Source of the DNA: Erodium maritimum
Taxonomy: Eukaryota; Streptophyta; Magnoliopsida; Geraniales; Geraniaceae
Assembly (NCBI GenBank): GCA_963921825.1
Contig: OY997594.1
Location: 12,343,001-12,407,000, forward strand
DNA: 64,000 nt
Direction of reading: 5' to 3'
The position numbers and the translations under genes were made by a program. Each line of letters begins with the position of its first letter. Position 1 is the first letter of the stretch. Shown here piece by piece: positions 1-9,542 of this stretch. Under the pieces are notes generated by a model. The model searched no databases, was not told the origin of the DNA, and worked only from the letters and a program-made list of their open reading frames with translations.

Positions 1-235
1 TCTTCTATTAATTTGCTTCAGATACAAATTTGGGAGTGAATTTATACAAATAATAATTGTCTTGATTATAACTACACATTTGCAGTTATAATCAAAGTCG
101 ACTACAATTTTAACTTCCTTATATTAATTTGCTTCAGATAAAAATTAGAGATTGGATATATGATAAAAATAATTATTGTCTTTATTATTAAAAATAACTG
201 CATATAGAGATAAGTTTAGCAACACAATAATTATA
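1..235. repeat. AT-rich ~115-bp repeat units, left copy
   Basis: Two successive units start with ATTAATTTGCTTCAGATA near positions 7 and 120. The same block recurs in the same orientation at about 5234-5470 with only scattered differences. The left end is cut by the window edge. No coding signal is visible. The units bracket the inverted-repeat structure that follows but do not touch its left end. Confidence 0.75.
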
Positions 236-556
236 GTTTAATAAGGAAACGTTCCTATAAAAAAGGGAAAAGGAATCAAAATACATGTTTGATATGGATC
301 AACATATAACTACCTAATATAAAGCTTAAAATAAAATCAAAAAACTCCATTACAAAAAGAACATTAAAATAAAAAATTCTTCTGTAGAAGAGTCTAAAAT
401 CAAATTTACAAGACATTCGTAAAAGTCAATAATTTGAAGGTTAGTATTTTTCTGTAATTATAATGCTTGACAAATTATTATATTATGATTTAAAAAGATT
501 TGATAAAAAAATTATTAGATTAGTTAGTGGTGTTAAATCAGGGAAGTTAGTGGGAA
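236..556. other. AT-rich spacer, no gene seen
   Basis: This stretch is AT-rich and has stop codons in all frames. It separates the left 115-bp repeat block from the outer end of the giant inverted repeat. It is absent from the corresponding place on the right side, so the flanks are not symmetrical. I see no feature in it. Confidence 0.6.
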
Positions 557-3500
557 CATGCAAAACTGTCAACAATCAAGGAAATTCGAAACTAATATTA
601 TTTTAGAAATTTACGTAAATTAATATAAATATAAGATTATTACAATTTAAGGTAATTATTTATGATTTATTAGTAATTGATTGGTTTGTTATATATGTAA
701 TGTCATAATAGTAAATGGTTAATTATTATTTACTATAAGGTAATAAAATATAATAATACACAACATATGATATTGACTAATATATAAAAAATATAGTGTT
801 CAATTTTTTTTTTAAGTTTTGATTTATTTTTTGTTGAAGGGTTCCGTTTTGTATGGTTGAAGTTTAAGGTTTTAGGGATTTGTGTTCGGTATTAGTTTCT
901 AGGGTATATGTTTTTGTTTAAAATGGTTTAAATTTATGTGTTTAATCTTTATGGTATAGGTTTATTTATCAATTTGAAAGATTCCAGTTAGAAAGTTTCA
1001 GTTTACAGGGTTATGGTTTAGGGTTATAGGGTTTAGGGTTTATGGTTTATGGTTTAGTGTTCATTTTAAAGGATTCCAGCTTTAAAGTTTCACTTTCCAG
1101 GGTTTATGGTTTAGGTTATAGGGTTTAGTGTTTATGGTTTAGGGTTTAGTGTTAATTTTGGAGGTTTCAATTTTTAAAGTTCCAGTTTACAGGGTTTAGG
1201 GTTTAGTGTTCATTTTTAAGGTTTCAAGTTTTAATGTTTCACTTTACAGGGTTTATGGTTTATGTTATAGGGTTTAGGGTTTAGTGTTAATTTTAAAGGT
1301 TTCAAGTTTTAAAGTTTCAGTTTACAGGGTTTAGGGTTTAGGGTGTAGTGTTCATTTTAAAGGTTTCCAGATTTAAAGTTTCACTTTACAGGGTTTATGG
1401 TTTAGGGCTATAGGGTTTAGTGTTTATGGTCTAGGGTTTAGTGTTCATTTTAAAGGTTTCCAGTTTTAAATTTTCACTTTACAGGGTTTATGGTTTAGGG
1501 TTATAGGGTTTAGTGTTTATAATTATGGGTTTAGTGTTCATTTTAAAGGTTTCCAGTTTACAGTTGTAAAGTTTCAGTTTAAAGGGTTTATGGTTTAGGG
1601 TTTAGTTATCATTTTAAAGGTTTCCAGTTTTAAAGTTTTATTTTAAAGGTTTCCAATTTTTAAGTTTCAGTTTACAGGATTTATGGTTTAGGTTATAGGG
1701 TTTAGTGTTCATTTTAAAGGTTTCGAGTTTTGAAGTTTCAGTTTACAGTTTTAAAGTTTCAGTTTAGAAGGTTTATGGTTTAGGGTTTAGTTATCATTGT
1801 AAACGTTTCCAGTTTAAAGGGTTTAGTGTTTATAGTTAAAGGGTTTAGTGTTCATTTTAAAGGTTTCCAGTTTTAAAGTTTCATTTTAAATGGTTTATGG
1901 TTTAGGGTTTAGTTATCATTTTAAAGGTTTTCCAGTTTTAAAGTTTCAGGTTACAGGGTTTAGTGTTTATGGTTTAGGGTTTAGTGTTAATTTTAAAGAT
2001 TTCCAGTTTTAAAGTTTCAGTTTACAGGGTTTATGGTTTAGGGTTTAGTTTTCATTTTAAAATTTCGGCTTCCAATTTTAAAGTTTCAGTTTCAAGTTTA
2101 TGGTTTAGGATTAAAAGATTTATTGTTTATGGTTTATGGTTTAGTGTTCATTTTAAATGATTTATTTTTTAAAGTGTCAGTTTACAGTTTTTATGGTTTA
2201 GATTTTGAAGGGTTTAATATCCAGGGTTTATTTTTAAAGTTTCAATTCGCAGGGTTCTAGGGTTTATTGTTAATTTTAAAGTTTTCCTATCTAAAGTTTA
2301 AGTTTACATGGCTTATAGTTTAGTGTTAAAGGGTTTAGGATTTAGTTTTAGGTTTAGATTTTTTGGTTTGAACTGTTTTGTGTTAAGTTTTAAAGTGTCT
2401 GTTTACATGGTTGATGGTTTAGAGTTAAAGGGTTTATTGTTAGGGATTAAGGTTTAGTGTTCAATTTTAACATTATCAGTTTTAAAGATTCAGTTGACAT
2501 TTTTATGGTTTATTGGTTAAAGGGTTTATGGTTTGTAGTTCAGTTTTACGGTTTCCAGTTTGAAATTCTTAGTTTCAAAGGGTTATGGTTTATAGTTTGA
2601 AGGGTTTAGTTTGTAGTGTTTGTTGTTAAATTTTAAAGTTTTAGTAAGCAGTATTATAGGGTATAGGGTTCACTTTTAGAGTTTCCGGCATCTAAACCCT
2701 AAACCCTTTAACCCCTATAATATAAACTCTGTAAAATGAAACTTTAAAACTGGAAACCGAAACTTTAAAATGAACACTAAACACTAAACCATTTAACACT
2801 ATACCATAAACCCTGTACACTCAAACTTTAAAACTGAAAACCTTTAAAATTAACACTAAACCCTTTAACTATAAACACTAAACTCTGTAAACTAAAACAT
2901 TAAAACTGGAAACCTTTAAAATGAACACTAAATCATAAACCATAAACACTAAACCCTATAACCTAAACCATAAATCCTGTAAACTGAAACTTAAAAACTG
3001 GAAACCTTTAAAATGAACACTAATACCTTTAAAATAAAACTTTAAAACTGGAAACCTTTAAAATGATAACTAAACCCTAAATCATAAACCCTTTAAACTG
3101 AGACTTTACAACTGTAAACTGAAACTTTAAAACTGTAAACCTTTAAAATTAACACTAAACCCTAAACCATAAACACTAAACCCTATAACCTAAACCATAA
3201 ACTTTGTAAACTGAGACCTTTAAAACTGGAAACATTTAAAATGATCCACTACACCATAAACCATAAACCATAAACCATAAACCATAAACAATAAACCCTT
3301 TAACTCTAAACCATAAACCCTGGAAACTGAAACTTTAAAAATGGAATCCGAAACTTTAAAATGAACACTAAACACTAAACCATACACACTAAACCATTTA
3401 ACCCTAAACCATAAACCCTGTACACTGAAACTTTAAAACTGGAAAAATTTAAAATTAACACTAAACCCTTTAAACTAAAACTTTAAAACTGGAAACCTTT

Positions 3501-5176
3501 AAAATGATAACTAAACCCTAAACAATAAACCCTTTAAACTGAAACTTTAAAACTTGAAACTTAAACTTAAAAACTGGAAACCTTTAAAATGAACACTAAA
3601 CCTTAAACCATAAACACTAAACCCTATATCCTAAACCATAAACCCTGTAAACTGAAACTTAAAAACTGGAAACCTTTAAAATGAACACTAATACCTTTAA
3701 ACTAAAACTTTAAAACTGGAAACCTTTAAAATTATAACTAAACCCTAGACCATAAACCCTTTAAAATGAAACTTTAAAACTGTAAACCTTTAAAATGAAC
3801 ACTAAACCCTATAACCTAAACCATAAACCCTGTAAAGTGAAACGTTAAAACTGGAAACCTTTAAAATGAACACTAAACCCTAAACCATAAACACTAAACC
3901 CTAAAACATAAACCATGTAAACTGAAAATTTAAAATTGAAAACCTTTAAAATGAAAACTAAACCCTAACCATTAACAATAAACCCTTTAACTATAAACAG
4001 TAAACCATTTAAACTGAAAATTTAAAACTGAAAACCTTTAAAATGATAACTAAACCCTAAACCATAAACTGAAACTTTAAAACTGGAAACATTTAAAATG
4101 AACACGAAACCCTAAACCATAAACACTAAACCCTATAACCTAAACCATAAACCCTGTAAACTGAAACTTTAAAACTGGAAACCTTTAAAATGAACACTAA
4201 ACCCTTAACCATATATACTAAACCTTATAACCCTAAACCATAAACCCTATAAAGTGAAAATTTAAAACTGGAAACCTTTAAAATGAACACTAAACCCTGA
4301 ACCATAAACACTAAATCCTATAACCCTAAACCATAAACCCTGTGAAGTGAAACTTTAAATCTGGAAACCTTTAAAATGAACACTACACCCTAAACCCTGT
4401 AAACTGAAACTTTAAAACTTGAAACCTCTAAAATTAAAACTAAACCCTAAACCTTATAACATAAACCATAAACCCTGTAAAGTGAAACTTTAAAACTTGA
4501 AACCTTAAAAATGAACACTAAACCCTAAACCCTGTAAACTGAAACTTTAAAAATTGAAACCGTTAAAATTAATATTAAACCATAAACCATAAACCATAAA
4601 CACTAAACCCTATAACCTAAACCATAAACCCTGGAAAGTGAAACTTTAAAACTGGAAACCTTTAAAATGAACACTAAACCATAAACCATAAACCATAAAC
4701 CCTATAACCCTAAACCATAACCCTGTAAACTGAAACTTTCTAACTGGAATCTTTCAAATTGATAAATAAACCTATACCATAAAGATTAAACACATAAATT
4801 TAAACCATTTTAAACAAAAACATATACCCTTAAAACTAAAACCGAACACAAATCCCTAAAACCCTAAACTTCAACCATACAAAACTGAACCCTTCAACAA
4901 AAAATAAATCAAAACTTAAAAAAAAAAATTGAACACTATATTTTTTTATATATTAGTCAATATCATATGTTGTGTATTATTATATTTTATTACCTTATAG
5001 TAAATAATAATTAACTATTTACTATTATGACGTTACATATATAACAAACCAATCAATTGCTAATAAATCATAAATAATTACCTTAAATTGTAATAATCTT
5101 ATATTTATATTAATTTACGTAAATTTATAAAATAATATTAGTTTCAAATTTCCTTGATTGTTAACAGTTTTGCATG
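557..5176. repeat. Giant inverted repeat (foldback) carrying telomere-like motifs
   Basis: The outer ends are CATGCAAAACTGT at 557-569 and its reverse complement at 5164-5176. From there about 280 bp of unique AT-rich sequence on the left (557-835) matches the right end (about 4900-5176) in inverted orientation. Inside that, both arms consist of degenerate telomere-like repeats. The G-rich strand is on plus in the left arm and on minus in the right arm, and polarity switches near 2690. The right arm is about 350 bp longer. No ORF of transposase type is present. It could be a foldback or Mutator-like nonautonomous element, or an inverted duplication. I found no convincing TSD, so the class is left open. 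Confidence 0.8.
840..4870. repeat. Degenerate telomere-like satellite (TTTAGGG derivatives)
   Basis: Each unit of roughly 90-100 bp mixes GGGTTTAGGG, GGTTTATGG and GGGTTATAGGG blocks with a non-telomeric spacer of the kind TTCATTTTAAAGGTTTCCAG followed by TTTTAAAGTTTCAGTTTACA. Copies differ by point changes and by loss or gain of sub-blocks. The right half, from about 2692, is the complementary CCCTAAA-type version. The regular spacer shows that this is not a chromosome end or a simple interstitial telomere. It is a composite satellite built partly from the plant telomere motif. Confidence 0.8.
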
Positions 5177-5470
5177 GTAGTAGTTATTTGATAACTACAA
5201 ATTTGCAGTTATAATGAAAGTCAACTACATTTTTAAGTTCTTATATTAATTTGCTTCAGATACAAATTTGAGAGTGGATTTATACAAATAATAATTGTCT
5301 TGATTATAACTACACATTTGCAGTTATAATCAAATTCGACTACAATTTTAACTTCCTTGTATTAATTTGCTTCAGATAAAAATTTGAGATTGGATATATG
5401 ATACAAATAATTATTGTCTTGATTATTAAAAATAACTGCATATGGAGATAAGTTTAGCAACATAATTTCG
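5177..5470. repeat. AT-rich ~115-bp repeat units, right copy
   Basis: A partial unit lies at about 5189-5233. It is followed by two units that match 1-235 almost base for base in direct orientation, ending at TTTAGCAACA. Similarity to the left copy stops there. With the window-edge copy this gives a direct repeat of at least 235 bp on both sides of the inverted repeat. Confidence 0.75.
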
Positions 5471-6594
5471 TTTAAAATTAACTTCTTTTTGTATTTTACA
5501 AAGTCATATATACCCTTCCAACGATTTCAGATAAGAAATTAACCAAATCGTGTACATATAATTGGAATTGGTTAAACAAATCTTAACCATTCAATATTTT
5601 CGTTTTTAAGGATGGGATGAATTCGTATTTCTTATATTTATAGTATATTTGTACCTGAATATTAACCTATATATATATATATGACCACATGCACAGCAAA
5701 TTTTAAATTTACCACTTCGAGATCGATCTCAATAAAAGACAAATCTTAGTGATGCCACGTGTCATGTACGGATATATAACACGTGTTGCCATCGAACTCG
5801 CCGACCGTTTGTTTACCTGGACACAAAACAAAAGTAAAAGTTCCAGTGAAGTGGACGGTGCATGCAATTGCAGATGCAGATGCACCTGTACTATTGTTAC
5901 TCGGGAGTCGAGTCGGGCCCACTTTCCTCGGCCTTGTCTGGTCTTACGTGGGCGAGCCTTTATGGGCTTGAAAGTTGTCGTGTTCGAGGCTATTTGAATT
6001 CAATTTCAGACTTGGCCCATTTCTGCTCATATCTTGTTTGGAATTATAGTACCAGAATCGTAACATGCTTATTTGTTTTGTTCTACTTAGTATGAAAAAG
6101 GAACCGTTGAAATATGGGGAATAAATTAGAATATTTTTACAAGTGACATTAGTGTGATTGAAGGTGGGACCGAAGCTACTGCTAGTTGATGTCACCAATA
6201 TTCCAAGAAATTGCAGGTTTCTGTAAAATATGATTATGATTATGTTGTGTGTTAGTCGTCGCTTGGCCTGGGTCAAAGGCTACTCAGTTGACTATCATAG
6301 TATAAAATACATGTATTGATCTATAAACGATGGGGCATTTAACTCGTGGACATTGTAACATACTAATAATAATCGCTTGCATTTTTATGTCATATTACCC
6401 AGTAAAATCAAAACACTTTTTTTTTTTGGGAAATGTCAGAAGCTCCGGAACAGTTTGACAATCAATTCAAGTTCAATACAGTATGGGACTAAAAGCATTA
6501 CGAGTCAATTTATGAAAAACTCGATTGACTTCTCTACGAATATAGTTGACTTTCACATCTGGTAACTGTTTAAGAGAAAACATACTAACTGGAC
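5471..6594. other. Intergenic sequence without a recognised gene
   Basis: The sequence is AT-rich with a short TA microsatellite near 5665. Short open frames between about 5749 and 6276 overlap on both strands and do not resemble proteins I know. A CACGTG-containing stretch at 5755-5785 could be a G-box by chance. No supported gene or element is seen. Confidence 0.5.
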
Positions 6595-7550
6595 TATTAA
6601 TAGCCAGAACCACCCCTAAGCAATCTGTTTCTACAATTCCCGTCGCCCATGCACTCTCACAAAATCAGAGCAAAGCCTCTTCAACTACACATGCTTCACC
6701 AATTCAGGATCTCTAAGGAATGGGAAAGTTAGACACTTGACTCCCCTCGCCGTCCTCTGAGCATCCCTGCATACCAAACCATATGCACCTCCACGACCCT
6801 CCACTATTGGTCTGAATTGGGAGCAACAATCCGCACTTGTGCCTCTTAACACTCAAAACTCAAGGCCACTGTAGCATAATAAATAGCCTATGCCGGAGTC
6901 TGTTTCCGTTTTCAAACCCGGGTATTACAAGCCTTCCATAACTCCCAACACCCTTTACCGATTAGATTAATTGTCTCATGCGAGCAGTTCTCCCAACAAA
7001 ATTCAAGCCAGCTACGAATCGAATCAGTGTTTTGATCCATTACCTTGTGAATTCTACTCCATACGGCCTGAGCAAAAGTGTAGGAAAATAGAACATGGAT
7101 GTTTGATTCCGCTTCGCCGTACACATCACAAAGGCCCGACACCTCCACCCTTCTTCCTCGGAGACACATGCCAGTAGGTAGAATACTTGAAGCCCATCCA
7201 AGGAAAATAAACAACCTTAGGGGAGACCTGTAATAACCAAAGCTTCTTCCAAAAGATATCTCTGCTGTCTGGACCCCATTTCCCAAATCCTGCCTGAATC
7301 TCCAGGTAAACCGAACGCACCGAGTATACCTCATCTCTTGAACCCTTCCAATACCAAGAATCCACAGAGCTATCATTACCGAGAGGTACTTGGAGGACTG
7401 TTTCAGTGTCCTGTGAAGAGAACACTCTCCGAATCAGCTCCACATACCAATCTCGCAACGTAGGTAATATAAGCATGCCAACTGACCAATTCTCCACCCG
7501 GCCCTCAACATCAAGTAACCACCCTAACTCATAATTGGCCCAGAGATATT
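6595..7550 (-). mobile_element. L1-type LINE remnant (zf-RVT and RNase H regions)
   Basis: On the minus strand, 7497-6912 encodes, in two overlapping frames, the region that follows reverse transcriptase in plant L1 LINEs. The pattern is W-K-x-LW-x-LQVSPKV, then a tryptophan-rich stretch, LPTG-x-CLR-x-R-x-V, a zinc-finger-like segment and QAVW. Two of the expected cysteines are replaced by tyrosine. Downstream at about 6860-6600 the minus strand reads GGAYGLV-x-RDA and later ETDCLGVVLAI, which match the RNase H (RVT_3) domain of these elements. At least one frameshift and a stop separate the parts, so this is a dead fragment. No 5' half, poly-A tail or TSD was located. Confidence 0.65.
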
Positions 7551-7939
7551 CTTAATATACATATACAACTCTAGCGAGGTGAAATCTTAAGAATCGCTCA
7601 CAGTCTCAAAATCGTGAAAGTTATTCTAATCATATGTACTTCAGATTCAAAACTCAAAATGATGTCGCATTATCACTCAAAAATACAACAAATTACCGTA
7701 TTTCTTATTCTCATTCACGTAAGCAGGCACATAATTATAACTCACATAAGAATCAAACACTGAACGTGCTATGTTTTCACCTTCAAACCATATACTTATG
7801 TTGTGAAACTTGGGAATCAAGTTATCAATCTTTATTCCCAAGTCACCCGTAATATCCTACACATTTCTAAATTCGCCTTTGGCTATATATGTACACTAGC
7901 ATTAAATAGGGAACATTTGCAGAGTATGCAGCATCCAGG
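7551..7939. other. No feature recognised
   Basis: The stretch has AT-rich sequence with short open frames only. It lies between two LINE fragments of opposite orientation and may be old transposon sequence. Nothing in it supports a gene. Confidence 0.4.
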
Positions 7940-8115
7940 AAATACCTTGAGCAGTAGTCATTGGTTTCGTTATAGTTTAGATTTAATTTCAGTTCGCTTT
8001 TATGGCTCTTCCAACACTGGTTGTCACGGTTCATCTGTCTCAGAGTTTTTTTTTTTTGTAAAGAGACTATCTGAGGCTCTATACAGTGTAATGATTTTTT
8101 TATTTTAATTAATAA
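7940..8115 (+). mobile_element. LINE 3'-end fragment
   Basis: The segment from TTGAGCAGTAGTCATTGG through CATCTGTCTCAGAG resembles the 3' end of the minus-strand LINE at 21640-21800, read in reverse complement, over about 170 bp. Both copies include a TTTATGGC-x-CTYYCAACAC block and an AAAGAGACTATCTGAGGCTC / AAAGAACTTATTGAGTCTC block. It therefore appears to be a second, 5'-truncated member of the same LINE family in the opposite orientation. Confidence 0.5.
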
Positions 8116-8207
8116 TATATGCGTACCTTTTAGTAAAAAAAAGAAACACGAGAATAAGATATTTTATTGAGTGGCTAAAAAGTAGAGAGTGAAGCACCAC
8201 CTGACAC

Positions 8208-8450
8208 CCAAACTTAATTAGACGTTCAAATTCCTAATGGGATGTCATAGGTCACACTCTCTCTTAGACTTTGTACTACGTCATTCTTCGTACATATTTT
8301 TGTTTAGTATCTCATTTGTTGTATTTTCAACCGAAACTTTAGTAGAAACTACAAGGGGACACACATTCTCTTCACCAACACATACACTCATCCAAACTGA
8401 ATTAGACGTTCAAATTCCTAACGAGATTCCATAGGTCACACTGTTAGTGA
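8208..8450. repeat. Pair of ~58-bp direct repeats
   Basis: A block beginning CCAAACTTAATTAGACGTTC at 8209-8266 recurs with a few changes at 8394-8450, including AAATTCCTAA and CATAGGTCACAC. The two copies are about 185 bp apart. They could be the ends of a decayed miniature element or a local duplication. The ends are not TG...CA, so an LTR identity is not supported. Confidence 0.45.
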
Positions 8451-8670
8451 CGACCAAGAGTTTACAATTCTAGGTCGGCGAGCAGGATGGATTGCACATC
8501 CGAAAAGTTGTAGAAGAAAATCCCAAGACGGCCAAGAAATGACACGGGTCCTTGATTTTTCAACAACTATAGAGTTAGGAGAACCTACAGTCCGGATCAA
8601 TGTAGAAGTTGATATCTGGATAGCCAATGCCATAGACAAGTGGAAACATTAAGTCCATGAAGAAATACAC

Positions 8671-8999
8671 TGTTAGAATATAACTATAATTGGACCTTCA
8701 ACTATCAGCTTGAGCTTTTATTTGAGTTGGTTCTCTAATATGGTATCAGAGCTTGGCACCTCACGGACCCGGGTTCAAACCCCACTCTCTACAAAAATTC
8801 TAATTTATTCTCTATTTATCAAATTTGCCCAAAATGGGCTAGCCCTTATCATTCTTCTCAATGGGCTCATCTCTCTCTTCTAAATAATTCACCTCCAAAC
8901 CCGTAAACGAGCTTGTCCGTGATGGCGCGTGTTAGAATATAACTATAATTGGACCTTCAACTATCAGCTTAAGCTTTTAGTTGAGTTGGTTCTCTAATA
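8671..8999 (+). mobile_element. TRIM (miniature LTR retrotransposon), complete
   Basis: Two 70-bp direct terminal repeats lie at 8671-8740 and 8930-8999. Both begin TGTTAGAATATAAC, end CTCTAATA, and differ at two positions. Directly after the left repeat is TGGTATCAGAGC at 8741-8752, the plant initiator tRNA-Met primer-binding site. The 5-bp target duplication TACAC flanks the element at 8666-8670 and 9000-9004. The 329-bp length, primer site and lack of coding capacity identify a terminal-repeat retrotransposon in miniature. It depends on proteins from another LTR element. The repeats end in TA rather than CA, which is unusual. Confidence 0.85.
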
Positions 9000-9004
9000 T
9001 ACAC

Positions 9005-9230
9005 AAATATAGAGTGGTGTTGATTTATATAGATGGTCAGGGTAGGGCGATGATTGTTGAGTTCATTGCCCGAGTACCGTCTTTTTCGTGACAATCAGAG
9101 TAGACTAATTTTTTTTGGTGATTTGATAAATATGACATTTATTGGATTTGTAAAAAATTATCGGATTTTTTTTTGGAACTTTTATTCCATTTGTTGGACG
9201 TTCCTTCCACTTGTGATATTTTAAACGTGT
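9005..9230. other. Spacer between two TRIMs
   Basis: No ORF or repeat was recognised. The stretch separates the complete TRIM from the left terminal repeat of the next TRIM. Confidence 0.4.
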
Positions 9231-9542
9231 TGTTGAAATATAAGTCTCACATAGAAAGTGTGTGGAAAAATTGAACATTTGATAAGCATGTTAGTGCCTC
9301 CACCCATCAGTTCGAGTTTTTGGGTTGGATTGAGCTTTAACATGGTATCAGAGCTTGATTCGGCTCATGACCCGTTTGTCACCTCCACCCTATGGTCTCC
9401 GGTCCATATGCAGATGTCCAGTCCTGTTATGGCTCACATGTAGATGTCCAGTCCTACACCACCTCCACCCTATGGTTTCCGGTCCATATGCAGATGTCCA
9501 GTCCTACTATGACCTACATGTAGATGTCTAGTCCTACACGTG

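Noticed and set aside
840..4870. Chromosome end or true interstitial telomere
   Set aside because: The TTTAGGG-like motifs are degenerate and separated by a regular non-telomeric spacer, and the block is palindromic and followed by ordinary sequence on both sides.
557..5176. Firm assignment to Mutator-like elements
   Set aside because: No transposase and no 9- to 11-bp target duplication were found at the two ends, so only the inverted-repeat structure is claimed.
8741..8752. tRNA gene hints at the TGGTATCAGAGC sites (also 9343, 14271, 40990, 50131, 61818)
   Set aside because: Only the 3' complement of initiator tRNA-Met is present, with no cloverleaf. These are primer-binding sites next to LTRs.
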